A stretch of 64,000 bases of DNA from Ovis canadensis (GCF_042477335.2 NC_091247.1:9570501-9634500); one strand, 5' to 3'. Shown: positions 33,790 through 46,240, numbered from the stretch's first letter. Program-made: numbers and translations. Notes: generated by a model not told the origin, from the letters alone.

Positions 33790-34570
33790 TGCTCATGCCT
33801 GCTATTCCTCTGGGCTTATACTAGGTGCCCTGAGTATATGTGTGCCTGGGGAGGAAGTGTAATAAATGAGACATATACCCCTTCCTCCAGGAGGAGATAA
33901 CCCAATAAGAGGATCAAATGGCTCCAATACCACCAATGGATCAATGGCTTTTAAAGGAAAGGTGTTCAGTGGTTTGAAGGGGGTCAAGAAAGGACATCAC
34001 AGAGGAGATATATGAACAAGTCTTGAAGGATGAACAGAGTTTACCAGGCAGAAGAAAATGTGGGAAAAGCATCTGGGCAGAGGGAATAGCATATGCAAAG
34101 GCAAGAAAGGAGAGCTTAGGTTTGAAGAAAGTGAAAGCAAAGTCGCGTCCGACTCTGCGACCCCATGGATTGTAGCCACAGAATTTTCCAGTCAAGAATA
34201 CTGGAGTGGGTTGCCATTTCCTTCTGCAGGGGATCTTCCTGACTGAGGGATCAAACCTGGGTCTTCCACATTGCAGGCAGAGGCTTTACCTTTGAGCCAC
34301 CAGGAAGGTTTGAGAAGCATGAATAATTCAGCAGGGGAATTAGTGGCAGGTGAGGCTGGGATGGGAGGTGGGAGCAGACCTAGAACAGTGGGGTACGGAG
34401 ACCTGGGGGCTCAGATTTCATTCTCAGGGTGAGGGGTAAGGCACAGGAAGTGGAGGAGTACTATTGGATCTTGGCCGTGAGGACAATGGGAGAGATGGCA
34501 AGACGGGGGAGGCAGTGGGGGGAATAGTTAAGGGGTTGATGCTGTCATCCAGGCCAAAGGTGTTGAGGCT
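33790..34570 (+). mobile_element. Ancient dispersed repeat split by a SINE
   Basis: 'ggcagagggaatagcatatg' and 'caaaggcaagaaaggagagc' with upstream 'tcttgaaggatgaacagagt' belong to a mammal-wide fossil repeat (L2/MIR age; I am unsure of the family). The sequence resumes after the SINE with 'gcatgaataattcagcaggg'. Confidence 0.35.
34126..34305 (-). mobile_element. Bov-tA SINE, inverted, with target-site duplication
   Basis: Complement of Bov-tA ('gaaagtgaaagcaaagtcgc' to 'ttgagccaccaggaa'). The 8-bp direct repeat aggtttga flanks it at 34118-34125 and 34306-34313. Confidence 0.9.
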
Positions 34571-34585
34571 GGAACTTAAAAAGGA

Positions 34586-34697
34586 GCAGCCGTGGCGGAT
34601 TCATGTTGATGTATGGCAAAACCAATACAATATTGTAAAGTAATTAGCCTCCAATGAAAATAAATAAATTCATATTAAAAAAATTTTTTTTAAAAGA
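34586..34697 (+). mobile_element. Ruminant L1 3' terminus, tiny fragment
   Basis: 'cgtggcggattcatgttgat' and 'ggcaaaaccaatacaatatt' followed by 'taattagcctccaatgaaaa' is the 3' terminus of a bovine L1 subfamily with its A-rich tail. Confidence 0.75.
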
Positions 34698-36417
34698 AAG
34701 AACAGCAAGGAAAATAGGGGCTGAGTTTGAAAGCAAGTTTAGAGGCGAGAACTGCCCAGCTGGAAGTGGGGTGATCACAGGCAGCTCCATGTGGGGGCGT
34801 GGGTGGCTCTGGTGAGAGGTGGTAGGGCTGCTCCAGAGATGGGGATGTTAGCGGAGGGCAGGCAGTGTGGGGCCTGGGGGAAGGAGGCACACTCAGCTTG
34901 GGATGTGCTGAGATCGAGGTGAAATGTCCAAGTGGAGACTGTTGCTGGGGCCGTGTGGCTGGAGCTCAAGCAGACTGGCCCTGACAGACCTGAGCATAAA
35001 GACCCACCGGCTTGCAGCTGCCAGGAGCGGGCAGCAGCGAGGAGAGAGGTGGAGTGGGGCTCAGGGAGCATCCTGGGTTTTAGCAACAAGCCAGTTGGTG
35101 TGGGGAGTAGGACAGACATGGCTGGGATGTGTGTGTGTGTGGCGGGGGGGCAGGGGGGCGGGTGGAGTGGGATGGGCTAGACCATCAGCACCACAAGACA
35201 GGGAGGTCCATGGTGCCAGTCACTGCTGAGCCCGCAGTGCCCAGCTTGGGGCCTGCACGTGGATATATAACATAGCTTGGACAGCTGGTGGATGTGTGGC
35301 TGGATGAATGGTGCTCCCCCCACCTCACTGTCCTCCCCCCTTGTTCCTGAGTGGTGGAGGGCTCCACCATCACCCCGGGGAGGTGTCCCACTCCTCTGCC
35401 TACAGTCTTCCCCTCTCTGTAGCAGATGCTTCTCAAGGGTCTAAACCTACACCTGTTCCAGGCACTTTGGGGTCACACAGCCCCCCTCCCACCAGGGCCA
35501 GAGCAGCCAGGAGCAGAAGGGGTCAGCTGACCCAGGCAGCCAATCACAGTCTGTCCTGGGACTCTTGTCTCTGGGTCTGCTGAACTGAGAATGTGGAAAC
35601 ATGGAGGGCCGTGTGAGCATGCATGGGCCAAGTATGCTGGTGCAGAGAACAGGTGAGAGGGAGGGCCAGGGTGTGAGAGGATGAGAAGCAAGCAGGTGTC
35701 AAGACAGAGGGCAAAGAGGGGCCACCTGGCTCTGGCCCCTCAGAGGCTCAGCTGCGTCCTGCTTTGGGCTCCGAGTGTCTCCAGGTCTGGCCACAAAGCC
35801 CGCCTTGGTCCAGGCTGTCATGAGTGGACTTCAGTTTCTTGCTGCCCAGAGCCTTCTCCCAGGGTTCTCCAGGGTAGTGCTGGAGGCCCCTCCAGAAACA
35901 GGTTCTGTGTCCTGGGTGTCAAATCCACCACTTGACCTTCCTGGGTGATGCAGCCTCAGGAGGGGCCCAGCACATCTGGTGGGCGGCAACACAGAACCAG
36001 GCCCCAAAGATAGCTGGCAGGTCGCTGGGTCTCCGTGCTGACTGCCCGGCGAGCCCTCATTCCGTTCTCCCAGGGGAGGCCACCGAGGGAGGCACGGCCC
36101 CTTTAGACAGGCGTGGGGTGCTCCGAGCTGCGTGCTCAGGAAGCGGCAGCGCTGGAACGTGAGGTCAGCTCTCCGAACTCCATGCCGAGCGGCATTCACG
36201 GCTTTCTCACAGAGTTCTCTGCACTGTTCTCCCTCTCCCACTGTGGGAAAAAGACCTGAGGGGTGCCGGGCATGGGGGCCTGGGCTGGAGGTGCCGTTAC
36301 CTTTTGGGGGATTTTCACGGTTCTAGTGAGATGACAGCTATGGGCCACCCAAGCCTAGTGTTAATAGGCCTGGAGGTGGAGCTGGCTCAGACTCAGGTGT
36401 CTGGCCCCAAAATGCAC
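34698..36417. other. GC-rich intergenic sequence
   Basis: No exon or repeat recognised. A G-rich stretch on the plus strand at 35141-35171 (G runs of 7, 6, 3 and 3) could form a quadruplex. Frames up to 136 codons on both strands appear to be noise. Confidence 0.4.
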
Positions 36418-36606
36418 AAGTGAAAGTGTTAGTGGCTCAGTAGTGTCCGGCTCTTTGCGACACCATGAGCTGTAGCCCATCAGACTCCTCTATGGGATTT
36501 CCCAGGCAGGAACACTGGAGTGGGTTGCCATTCCCTTCTCAGGGGATCCTTCCTGACCCCAGGCATCGAGCTGCATTGCAGGCAGATTCTGAGCCACTAA
36601 GGTCAC
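36418..36606 (-). mobile_element. Bov-tA SINE, inverted
   Basis: Complement of Bov-tA from 'tgaaagtgttagtggctcag' through 'ctggagtgggttgccattcc' to a damaged head ('gcagattctgagccactaag'). Confidence 0.85.
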
Positions 36607-37124
36607 TTTATAAAGGAGGCAAAGAGCTCTGATGGTGTAACCTGACCAGTCGTGTCCCACAAGGAGCCTGTGCATGTCTGGGGCTGGCAGCCCCTCCCAG
36701 GCGTTTGGGGCAGCTTCTTGCCAGCAGGTGGGCGAGGGGACAGGACAAAACCAGTGGTGCTGAAGCTGTGTGGTTGTATGACCCCCGCTCCAGCAGCCAG
36801 ACGGCCCCGCCCCAGCCCAGACACGGCTCGGGGCGAGCTGGAGATGAAAGCGCCCTCTGCATTCCTTGCTGGAGACCCATTAATACACAGGCACTTCACA
36901 CGCTTTTATGGAAACTGGCATTTTTCTCCCGCCAGGAGCATTCCTGAAGGCTGCTGCTCCTCCAGGATCCTTCTGGCTTGTCACCAGGTCATCCAAACGG
37001 GGCAAGAAAACCCACCAGATCTTTCTAGAAGGCTGGAAGGCCAGGATGGTGCTGGCCCAGCCTGCATCCAGAATGAGCCGGAGGGACCCGTCTCCATGCC
37101 TCAGAGACAGCAGCGAGCCGGGAA
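36607..37124. other. Sequence just downstream of the minus-strand gene
   Basis: Last 0.5 kb before the inferred poly(A) site of the minus-strand gene. Nothing else is recognised. Confidence 0.4.
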
Positions 37125-40100
37125 AAGGTTAAAACAAACGTTTATTTAACAAATTATATTAAGAAGACAATCACACAGTGAAACTTCCCTTTGCCAAGTA
37201 CTAGAGTCACCTCAAATAAATACACGCAGTACAACGTTGTTCCTAACCTAGTGCAGCCAGCCGCCCGCCCGGGCCCCGGTTCCTGGTGGTGACAGGCCTG
37301 GCTGGCAGGGTCCAACGGGTGAGGACAGCCAGCCGCCCCATGAGGGGCGGGCAGCTGCGGTGAGAACGGGTGCCCAGCCGCTCCAGGGCCCAGGGAGGTG
37401 AGCGCGGCTTTCATGCTCACCTGTAGGCTCACTCGCTGGCTGGCTCCAGGGAGCTGCGGGCTGGGCTCCCTGTGAACGGTGAGGGGCAGCCCGCAGCCCT
37501 GTGCTCGGTGAGACACCATCATGCCCGCAGGCCCGTTACTGCACCGGAGGCAGGTGCTCGTGACGGGACAGAGCGGGGCCTGGGCCGCCTGTGCCGCTCG
37601 CCGGCTTTGTGCCTGCAGACACGTCTCAACATCTTCATCTGGAACCAGCATCCACTTCTGGGTATTGGTGTTTTTTTGGGGGGGTGAAGCAGGTGGGAAT
37701 GACAGAGGAAAATGTGCTTCAAGTGCCGGCCGCGTGCCCGGCAAGGAGCAGGCGCTTCGGACGTGTTGGTCCTCACCGCCTGCCCCCCGCCGTCCTGACC
37801 GTCCCTCCGAGAGGAGGTTGTGGCCACAGTCAGTTCCTGGATTCAGGGTGGGGGAAAAACCTTGTTATAAATTTGCAAGTGAACCTGGGGCCGGCTGCTT
37901 ACTCCTTACCACCGTTGTGCCATTTCCAAGGCCTGTGGAGATAGGCTTAGAATTTTCGGGGGACGGAGGAGGTGGCAGCGGGGGATGCTGTGCTCTGGGG
38001 AGTCCTTCTGGGAAGGGTGGAGGTCACTGCCCTTCATGTTTCTGAGAGAAGCCCTGCCTCTCCGCCCCTTGTGGCCAGAGGGTTTGCGGAGAAAAGCACC
38101 GTCCCAGAAAGGAAGGGGGAAGAGGGGGCTCAGTTCCCGGTGGGCGAGCTTCACCTCCACACGGGCAGGCAGCCCCCCTGAGAAGGAAAGAGACAGAGGT
38201 CAGGAGCCGCCTAAGACCCACTGGGGACGCTGGCTTCTCCAACACCGTCGCTGCTCCGTTCTCTTTAGCTGCAGACACGGTGCCATCCAGTCACTGGTTA
38301 GACCCTGCGCTGAGGCTGCCTGCTGGGGGGTGGTGGGGGAGGCCTGGTCCTCTCCTGGCGGCCCTGGACCCTGCCTCTCTCGGCCTGGCCCGGGGGTGGG
38401 CTGGGGCTGGCGGGGGTGGCCTGGTGGAGGGGTGGAGGGGAGACCCTTTCCCCAACAGCCACCCTCATGGCCCTCTTGCTCCCGACAGGGACTCTCACGT
38501 GACCGTTTCTGGACCTCCTCGGGCCCATGGAGCCGAAGCGCTTGCTTCTCAGCAGAGGAAGGCTGCGGAAAGGCTGCAGGTGTTACCTGGTGGGACGACC
38601 CCATGGCCAGGGTGTGAGGACAGACTGAGGGACGGAGCCAACACGGCCGGACAGAGGTGAGCAATGGGGTCACCCCCGCTCTTGGTTTTGGACCAGCTCC
38701 ACCATCCTGACAGCAGCAGCAGATGCAGGTTCTCTGGGCCCCTCGGGGCTCCCTACCCCGTGACTCCCAGGAACAACAGCTCACTTCAGTGGGCATGTCT
38801 GAGGCCAAGCCATCGGCTCAGTCCCGGGGGAGCACCCATCCCAAAAGGTCTGCCCGAGGAATTTCCACCCGTGCCTCCTGGGCCCTGGCGGGTTCCAGGG
38901 GAGGCCGGCCCTGCCAGGGACGTCCTCAGGTCTCGGGGGCAGTGGGGAGAGGTGGCACACAGGAATCAGGAGGTATTGGAAGGGCCAGCCACGGGGGAAG
39001 GCGGAGGGTCTGGAGATGGCGGAGCTGAGGCCGGCTGAGTGAGGTATGTCTTGCCCTGGCCCCGTGTCTCAGCCAGAGGCTGCCCCTCCTGACTGCACCC
39101 CAGCCACCCCGGTGTCATTCGAGGAACTGCAGGGGGCGGGGGCTCTGTTCCCAGCTGGGCAGGGCCTCTCCTGGGCTGCTTTCTTATGCCAGACACGTGT
39201 CAAAGCTCACATCCAATGCTCCAACTATCTGATGGCCCCTGCCCCCCACCTCCAAGGTGTGAGATACCAGGTTCTGGGAGTTTAGGACAGAGTCCCACGG
39301 CCAGACAAGGCAGCCACCGGCTGAGGACCAGGTCTCCCGGGAGGACAACGGCCCTGTTCCCACGGTGCCCATGTGGGGAGCTGGGCTGGGCGGCCAGCAC
39401 TGTGGGGAATGATGGCATGGTCACTGGCCCTCGTGGCAGAAAGGTCAGTTCTGGCTTCAGTCTGGAGACTGCGTGTCCACGTCCTTGGCACCGGCTCACA
39501 GAGCTTCTTTACCCACGTGATGATGGTCGGGGTGCGGGGCCGGGCAGTTGGAGCTGTTGTTGGCACGTGAGCACTGTGGAGATGAGCCCTTTGTGGGGAT
39601 GATGGTGAGGAGGCTGGGCAAGGGGACCTGGTGGCAAGTGGACCAGGTTCATGTCCACGCAGGCACCCAGCCACTTGGCCGCCTCACCCGCAGGCAAATC
39701 CTCTCTGGGCTGGTGGCTGCGGGATGGCCGGCCCCCGTCCTCAGGGCGTCCAGTGTGTGAACTGAGGGGTGAGTCAGAGGGGAGCCAGGCCCAGGCCCAC
39801 TGGGGCACCACCGGCTGCGTCCTCCATGTTTCCTTAGGATCCCTGTGAAGTTCTCGGGCACTCGATGCCCCTGGCGTGAGAGACCTGTTCCATGGGGTGA
39901 TCCATCAGTGCTGGGGCGGGGGGGGCGGGTGCCCTGTGCCAGGCCGCCAGCCCCTCAGGGTCTTCTGGGAGGAGGCGATGGCTTCATGGTGGCAGTCAGG
40001 AGGGCAGGGAGCCGGTGGCATCACTGGGTGGCCAGACAACTGTCCAGGGCCCTCAGACAGCTCCCGTGGTGGGTAGGGTTGGTCGGAGGACTAGTCATCA

Positions 40101-40358
40101 CACAGATGCGGGAGGAGCCGCTGGTCACTACAGCACACACAGGTTAGTGGAGGTTAAGGAAGAGCATCCCCGGGGAGGCAGGGGGCATCACGTCGGGGAA
40201 ACCGACGACTGATGACCGAGGAGGCAACAGCTCAGCTGCCCAGAGTCTCCCAGGAGCGCCGAGCAGGGCAGTGTGGATGGGCGGTGGGGGGGCCGGGCGA
40301 GGGGGCGCTCAGTAGTCCGGGCGCTGTGTCGTCTCCCCGCGGGCAGGCGGGCGGCCCC
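37125..40358 (-). other. Candidate 3' untranslated region of the minus-strand gene
   Basis: It extends from the stop codon at 40359-40361 to the AATAAA at 37141-37146, about 3.2 kb. No SINE or LINE is present across this interval although they are common on both sides, which fits an exon under selection. The distal end (37130-37250) is AT-rich and looks conserved; the rest is GC-rich. Open frames inside it on either strand are not credited as coding. A separate overlapping transcript cannot be excluded. Confidence 0.45.
37141..37146 (-). terminator. Poly(A) signal AATAAA of the minus-strand gene
   Basis: The plus-strand TTTATT reads AATAAA on the minus strand, inside TTAAATAAACG. It is followed within 15 bases by the T/GT-rich string GTTTGTTTT, as expected of a mammalian cleavage and polyadenylation site. 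Cleavage is expected near 37120-37130. Confidence 0.55.
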
Positions 40359-40445
40359 TCAGGACTGGGGGATCTGCTGGCATCGGGTGGGGCTGGGCGG
40401 GAGCCTGGCCGCGGCACTCTGCTCCGTGCGGAAGCTGTACTCGTA
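40359..40445 (-). CDS. Terminal coding exon of an unidentified protein
   Basis: On the minus strand a classic 3' splice site precedes base 40445: a branch-point-like CTGAC, then a long pyrimidine tract, then CCCGCAG. The exon is then open for 28 codons in phase 0, begins YEYSFRTEQSAAARL, and ends QQIPQS before TGA at 40361-40359. The peptide is polar with a Pro/Ser-rich end, as in a disordered C-terminus. I did not recognise the family. The adjoining 3.2 kb lead to a poly(A) signal, so this is probably the last exon. Upstream exons would lie at higher coordinates (candidates at 57260-57292 and 61947-62006). A spliced pseudogene is unlikely because intronic acceptor sequence is retained. Frames 5' of base 40445 belong to the intron. 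Confidence 0.5.
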   Translation of the reverse strand, partial: YEYSFRTEQSAAARLPPSPTRCQQIPQS

Positions 40446-42099
40446 CTGCGGGAGATCGGGGTCGGGGGGGGAGAGAAGCTCAGTCAGGGCAGGGGACACT
40501 GGAGAGAACCAGCCCACAGCCGTGGACAAGCCGGACGGAGGCCCTGAGGACACCGGCAGGCTGCCCTTGGCACGTGCACACGTGCCGCAGGCGTGGGCTG
40601 TGCACATGTAGACGTGAGAGCACGGGGGAGGGGCACGCCCCTAGTGCTGCGTGGTGGCGGGCTCGTCTGTGACGACTGGACCGTTGCGCACCCTTCCCCT
40701 GGTGATGTGCGCCCTCAGCAGCAGCAGCTCGCGTGCCAGGCGGTGTGCCGCGTGCCCTCCCGCCTCCCGGCAGACGGTCCCCCTGCTCCCACTGCGGGAG
40801 GAGTCTCGTGGATGGGGAGGGCCGGCCCTGGGCGCCACCCCAGACCTGGCCAGGCAGGCGGGCTGCAGGCTTGGGGAGCCCCTGGGGCCGGCCGCCTGCT
40901 CAGTGCTCTCTGAGCTGAAGACAAGCCGCAGGTGGCGTGGGCCACAGGGACGGGGCGCCCCCACGCCCCCAGCACCTTCCTCCCTGGGCTCCGGGGACCC
41001 ATTCTTAGTAAGCGATGAGAGCCTGGGCCAGGGCAGGACCAGCGGAGTGGACCTGGGCCTGGCCTGCCCCACTGCCGGCCTGAACCTGGGTTCAGTTCTC
41101 ATGCTGGAGACCCGGGCCTACCCACCTGACCCGGGTCATGGAAGTGAGATGGTGGGCTCCGAGTCTGGTGGAAATTCAGAGGAGGGGGAACACCTGCGGT
41201 TCACCCTGACGGCCAGTGGGGATTTCTACACCCAAATGTGGGGCAGGTGTGCCGGGCCAGAAGAGGAGGCGCAGGTGGGGAGTGTCCGCTGCGCAGATAG
41301 GTCGGCGGGCTGCGGGACTGTGAATGGGCTGTGAGAAGGGCCTGGACACCATGGGCGGCAGCCACGTGCGACCCTGGGTCTTAGGAATGAGTTGCTTAGA
41401 TCAGATCAGTGGTCATTAAATGTTTAAAATAATATTTTCAAAAACTTTTCAGCACTAGAATTGCCATAAGGAAGGGCTCCCCTACACAAAGCAGAGCAGA
41501 ATCGAACCACCTGGCTGAACTCAGCCTCTGCCTGAAGCTGCCCTCTCGGGGACCCAGCTGGGGGAGCCGCCAGGATGACATGGAACCGTCCCAGCAAGGG
41601 CGGGGGCATGGCCACTGGGTGCCCACCCAGTAAGGTGCTGCAGCTGTGGGCTCCAAATGGTCCCTGAGCCCCAAAGTGAGCTGCCTGCAGCTACAAGGCC
41701 CTTCCAGGGGCTGTGCTGAGCTGAGGGAGCACAGCTGAGGGGTTTTGGGGGTCACTTGGGAATGAGGGGGAGCAGAGGATGCTGGAGGGGTTTATTCCTC
41801 CTGGGGGAAAGGGTGGGGAGAATGAGCACTTCGCCCTCGGCCACCTGCCGATGGCCTACAGACTGACCCGGGACAGAGGGGCAGCTGGCGCTGGGTGTGG
41901 GGGCGAGGTCTGGGTGGGCCCCAGCCGTCCCGTGTGAGCAGCCAAAGGGGCCAGGGGCCGCCAGTGACAGGACTGTGCTCCCTACACACAGAAGGGGTGG
42001 GGAGGGAAGGGCTTGACATTGCAGGGTGACAGCTAGGTCTTTTCGCCTCTGAACCTCAGTGAATTCATCTCTTTTATAATAATAATTTCATGTTATTAA
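40446..42099 (-). other. Putative intron, GC-rich, nothing further recognised
   Basis: A plus-strand open frame of 227 codons (40651-41334) lies here. It shows no domain, has antisense frames of similar length and is attributed to GC bias. Confidence 0.35.
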
Positions 42100-42285
42100 G
42101 AAATAACAAGTGTGGGTGAGGATGTGGGGAAAAGGGAACCCTGTGTTCACTGTAGCATTATCCACAACAGTCAAGATACAGAAATGATCTAAGTGTCCAT
42201 CGATGGATGAATGGATACAGAAAATGTGGTACATACATAGGATATTCCTCAGCCATTAAAAAATATGAAATCTTCATGAAACTAA
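42100..42285 (+). mobile_element. L1 3' end scrap with internal deletion
   Basis: 'gtgaggatgtggggaaaagg' joins directly to 'gttcactgtagcattatcca', skipping sequence normally between them, then continues 'ccatcgatggatgaatggat'. It precedes ORF2-interior sequence, so two L1 copies or a rearranged copy are joined here. Confidence 0.7.
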
Positions 42286-44772
42286 AATCTGGTTCTTTGA
42301 AGAAAAAAAAAAGCAAAATGGATAAACCTTCAGCTAGAATCACCAAGGGAAAAAAAAGGCAGAGGGTCCAAATCAATAAAATCAGAAATGAAAAAGAAGT
42401 TACAAGGGGACACCACAGAAAAGCAAAGGACCATGAGGGGCCACTGCAGGCAACTCTATGCCAATAAAATTGGACAGCCTAGAAGAAAATTCTAAGAAAA
42501 TTCTTAGAAAGGTATGTCTCCCAAGACTGAGCCAGGAAGAAAATCTGAGCAGACCAACTACAAGCACTGAAACGGAATCTCTGATTACAAAACTCCCAAC
42601 AAACAGAAGTTCAGGATCAGATGGCTTCACAGGCGAATTCTATCAAACACTGAGGGAAGAGCTGACACCTGTCCTTCTCAAACTATTCCAAAGTATTGCA
42701 GAAGAAGGAACACTCCCAAGCTCGTTCTATGAAGCCACCATCATCCTCGTACCTAAATCAGACAAAGATACCACAGAAAAGAAAAATAATTACAGGCTAA
42801 TATCACTGATGACCACTGATGCAAAAATCCTCAACAAAATACTAGTAAACTGAATCCAACGATACATTAAAAGGATCATATACCATGATCAAGCGGGTTT
42901 ATTTCAGGGAATAAAAACTATCTTTTAAGTAATGCCATTAAAAAAAAAACCCTGTAAATCAATCAATGTGATACATCACATTAACAAACTGAAGAGGAAA
43001 ATCCATATGATCATCTCAGTAGATGCAGAAAAGGCTTTTGATAAAACTCGATTTATGGTAACAATTTTCCAGAAAGTGGGCATAAAGGGGACCTACTGTC
43101 AGTGTGACAAAGGACATATATGACAAACCCACAGTTACTGAAACAGCATACTCAGCGGTGAAGAGCTGAAAGCGTTTCCTCTAAAATCAGGAATGAGACA
43201 AGGATGTCCACTCGCCACTTTTACTCAACATAGTTTTGGAAGTCCGAGGCATGGTCATTAATCAGAGAATAAAAAGAAAGGGAATCCAAATTAGGGGGGG
43301 GAAAAAAAAAGAGTAAAGCTGTCACCATTTTGATGGCATGTTACCACACATCCTAACAGAAAATCCTAAAGACACTAACAGAAGACTACTAGAGCCCATC
43401 AGTGAATTCAGTAAAGTTGCAGGGTACAAAAATTACATGCAGAAATCTGCTGCATTTCTATATGCTAAAAATGAAATATCAGAAAGAGAAATTGAGGAAA
43501 ATCCTATTTACCATTGCATCAAAAAAGAATAAACTACCTAGGAATACACCCACCTAAGGAGACAAAAGATCTGGAGTCCAAAAACTATAAGATGCTGATG
43601 AAAGATGGAAGATGACACGGATAGATGGCAAGTTATACCACATTCTTGGATTGGAAGAATCCATATTGTCAAAGGACTGTATTACCCAAGAAAGTCTACA
43701 GATTCAATGCCAATGGCATTTTTCACAGCACTAGAACAACAAAAAAATTTAATTTGTAGGGAAACACAAAGGCTCTAAATAGCCAAAGCAACCTTGAGAA
43801 AGAAAAATGAAGCTGGAGGAATCAGACTCCTTGACTTCAGGCTACACTACAAAGCTACAGTAATTAAAACAGTATGGTACTGGCCTAAAAACAGAAATAC
43901 AGATCAAGCGAACAGGATAGGAAGCCCAGAAACAAACCCACATAATTATGGTCAATTAATCAACAACAAAGGAAGAAAGAACATACAATAGAGAAAAGAC
44001 AATCTCTTCAATAAGTGATGCTGGGAAAACTGGACAGCTACATGTAAAAGAATACAATTAGAACATTCTCTAACATTATACACAAAAAATAAACTCAAAG
44101 TGGATTAAAGACCTAAATGTGAACACAAGATACTATAAAACTCCAAGAGGAAAACATAGGCAGAACACTTTTTGACATAAATCATACCAATCTCTTTTTG
44201 GATCTGTCTCCTAGAGGAATGGAAATAAAAACCAACCAACCAACCAACGAAAAACAAATGGGACCTAATTAAACTCAAAGGCTTTTGCAAAGCAAAACCA
44301 CCACAAACAACCTATTGAATTGGGGAAAATATTTGTAAATGATGCGACCGACAAGGTATTAATCTCCAAAATATATTAATACAAACAGCGCATACAGCTC
44401 AATATAAAAAGACAAGCAGCCCAATCAAAAAAAATGGGCAGAAGATCTAAACAGACACCCCTCTAAAGAAGACATACAGATGGCCAAAAGGCACATAGAA
44501 ATGCTCAACACTGCTGATACAGAGATGCAGACCAAAATCACAATGAAGCATCACCTCACACTGGTCAGAATGACCATCATCAAAAAGCCTATAAATAATA
44601 CATGCTGGAGAGGGTGTGAAGGAATGGAAATTGGTGCAGGCGTTATGGAGAACAGCATGACGGGTCCTTAAAAAAACTAAGAATAGAGTTACCATACGAT
44701 CTTGCAATCCCACGCCTGGCTATATATCCGGAGAAAATCATTTGAAAAAATACATGTACCCCAGTGTTCACT

Positions 44773-45052
44773 CAGAGAAGGCAATGGCACCCCACTCCAG
44801 TACTCTTGCCTGGAAAATCCCGTGGACGGAGGAGCCTGGTGGGCGGCAGTCCATGGGGTCGCTAGAGTTGGACACGACTGAGCGACTTCACTTTCACTTT
44901 TCACTTTCATGCATTGGAGAAGGAAATGGCGACCCACCCCAGTGTTCTTGCCTGGAGAATCCCAGGGGCGGGGAAGCCTGGTGGGCTGCCGTCTATGGGG
45001 TCGCACAGAGTCGGACACGACTGAAGCGACTCAGCAGCAGCAGCAGCAGCAA
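44773..45052 (+). mobile_element. BovA2 SINE with target-site duplication, nested in L1
   Basis: Dimeric BovA2: two related units, 'gagaaggcaatggcacccca' and 'gagaaggaaatggcgaccca', ending in a (CAG)n tail. The 8-bp repeat tgttcact flanks it at 44765-44772 and 45053-45060. Well preserved, hence younger than the L1. Confidence 0.95.
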
Positions 45053-45132
45053 TGTTCACTGCAGCACTCTATAATAACCAGGACATGGAAGCAACCTAAA
45101 AGTCCATCAACAGAGCAATGCATAAAGGAAAT

Positions 45133-45154
45133 GTGATATATATGTATATATCAC
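45133..45154. repeat. Near-perfect palindrome, 10-bp arms
   Basis: GTGATATATA (45133-45142) and TATATATCAC (45145-45154) are exact reverse complements around a 2-base centre, at the edge of the nested Bov-tA fragment inside the L1. It may come from a TA-rich target-site duplication that then expanded. Confidence 0.7.
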
Positions 45155-45168
45155 ATATATATATGTAT

Positions 45169-45290
45169 GGGCATACCTGGTGGCTCAGATTGTAAAGAAT
45201 CTGCCTGCAATGCCGGAGACCTGGGTTCGATCCCTGGGTTGGGAAGATCCCCTGGAGAAGGGAATGGCAACCCACTCCAGTAATTTTGCC
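45169..45290 (+). mobile_element. Bov-tA SINE, 5' portion only, nested in L1
   Basis: tRNA-like head ('tggtggctcagattgtaaag', 'gacctgggttcgatccctgg') and body to 'caacccactccagtaatttt'. It then ends abruptly in TA-rich sequence, lacking the 3' half. Confidence 0.88.
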
Positions 45291-46240
45291 TATATATACA
45301 CAACGGAATGCTACTCAACTATGAAAAGAAAGAATGCCATCTGCAGCAACTCGGGTGGATCCAGAGCTCATCATACTAAATAAAGTAAATCAGACAAAAG
45401 CAAAATCATGGATATCACTTATATGTGGAATCTAAAGGGAGGGATAAATGAATTTAGTATACAGAATGGAAGTAGACCCACAGACGTAGAAAAGAGACGT
45501 GTGGCTACCAAAGGGGAAGCAGGAGGTAGGGATCCATTAGGAGTTGGGGATTAACCAATATACACCACTGTATACACAACAGATGACCAACAGGGACCGA
45601 CTGTATAGCATAGAGAACTGTACTCAATATTTTATAGTAACCTATAAGGGAAAAGAGCCTGAGGAAGGGTGTATCTATACGTGTGTATCTGTGTAAAAAG
45701 CAGAACTGCTCTGCTGCACACCTGAAACCCCACACTGTAACTCAACTATGCTCAGTACAAAAGTTTAAAGAATAAAAGGAGAATGAAATCTTGTCATTTG
45801 TAACAACATGGATGGATCCAGAGGGCGTTGTGCTAAATGAAGTCAGTCAGACACAGAAAGACAAACACCTGGAGATCTCAATTATATGTGGAACCCAGGA
45901 TACAACAAGACCAAGCTCACTGGGCAGAGCAGATGCCAGAGGCGGGGTGGGGTGGGTGAAATGGGAGAAGGGGGTGAAAAGGCACAGACTTCCAGCTACA
46001 GAGTGATTACGTCCTGAAGATATACTGCACAGCGTCGTGAATATAGATATCAACACTGCAATTCATATTTTGGTAGTTGCTAAATTTTAAACATTTTCGT
46101 CAGAAGAAAACAGTTGTTAAGATAAAAGATGGTAACTATTTATTCTGATAATTGCTTTGCAATGTATACAACTATCGAAACATGTTGTACACCTGAAGCC
46201 AATATGCCTTTTATACTTCAATAAAGGTGGGGGTGACGAT

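Larger units (their letters stand above)
42286..46240 (+). mobile_element. Decayed L1 LINE, ORF2 to 3' end, with nested SINEs
   Basis: About 3.6 kb of L1 excluding inserts. Translated pieces follow ORF2 order: an RT segment with [16 protein letters not shown] (42458-42853), [15 protein letters not shown] (42932-43123), an ENPKDTNRRLLEPISEFSK-type segment (43338-43532), then [26 protein letters not shown] (43794-43991). Many frameshifts and stops separate them. The 3' end reaches 'acacctgaagccaatatgcc' near 46190. Two younger SINEs interrupt it at 44773 and 45169. In the host gene's putative last long intron, in antisense orientation to it. Confidence 0.9.

Noticed and set aside
37154..37744. 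196-codon minus-strand frame near the poly(A) signal
   Set aside because: Lies inside the inferred 3' UTR; no link to the terminal exon's frame and no recognised domain.
40651..41334. 227-codon open frame on the plus strand
   Set aside because: Antisense to the putative intron, with equally long minus-strand frames over the same bases. No domain was recognised; attributed to GC bias.
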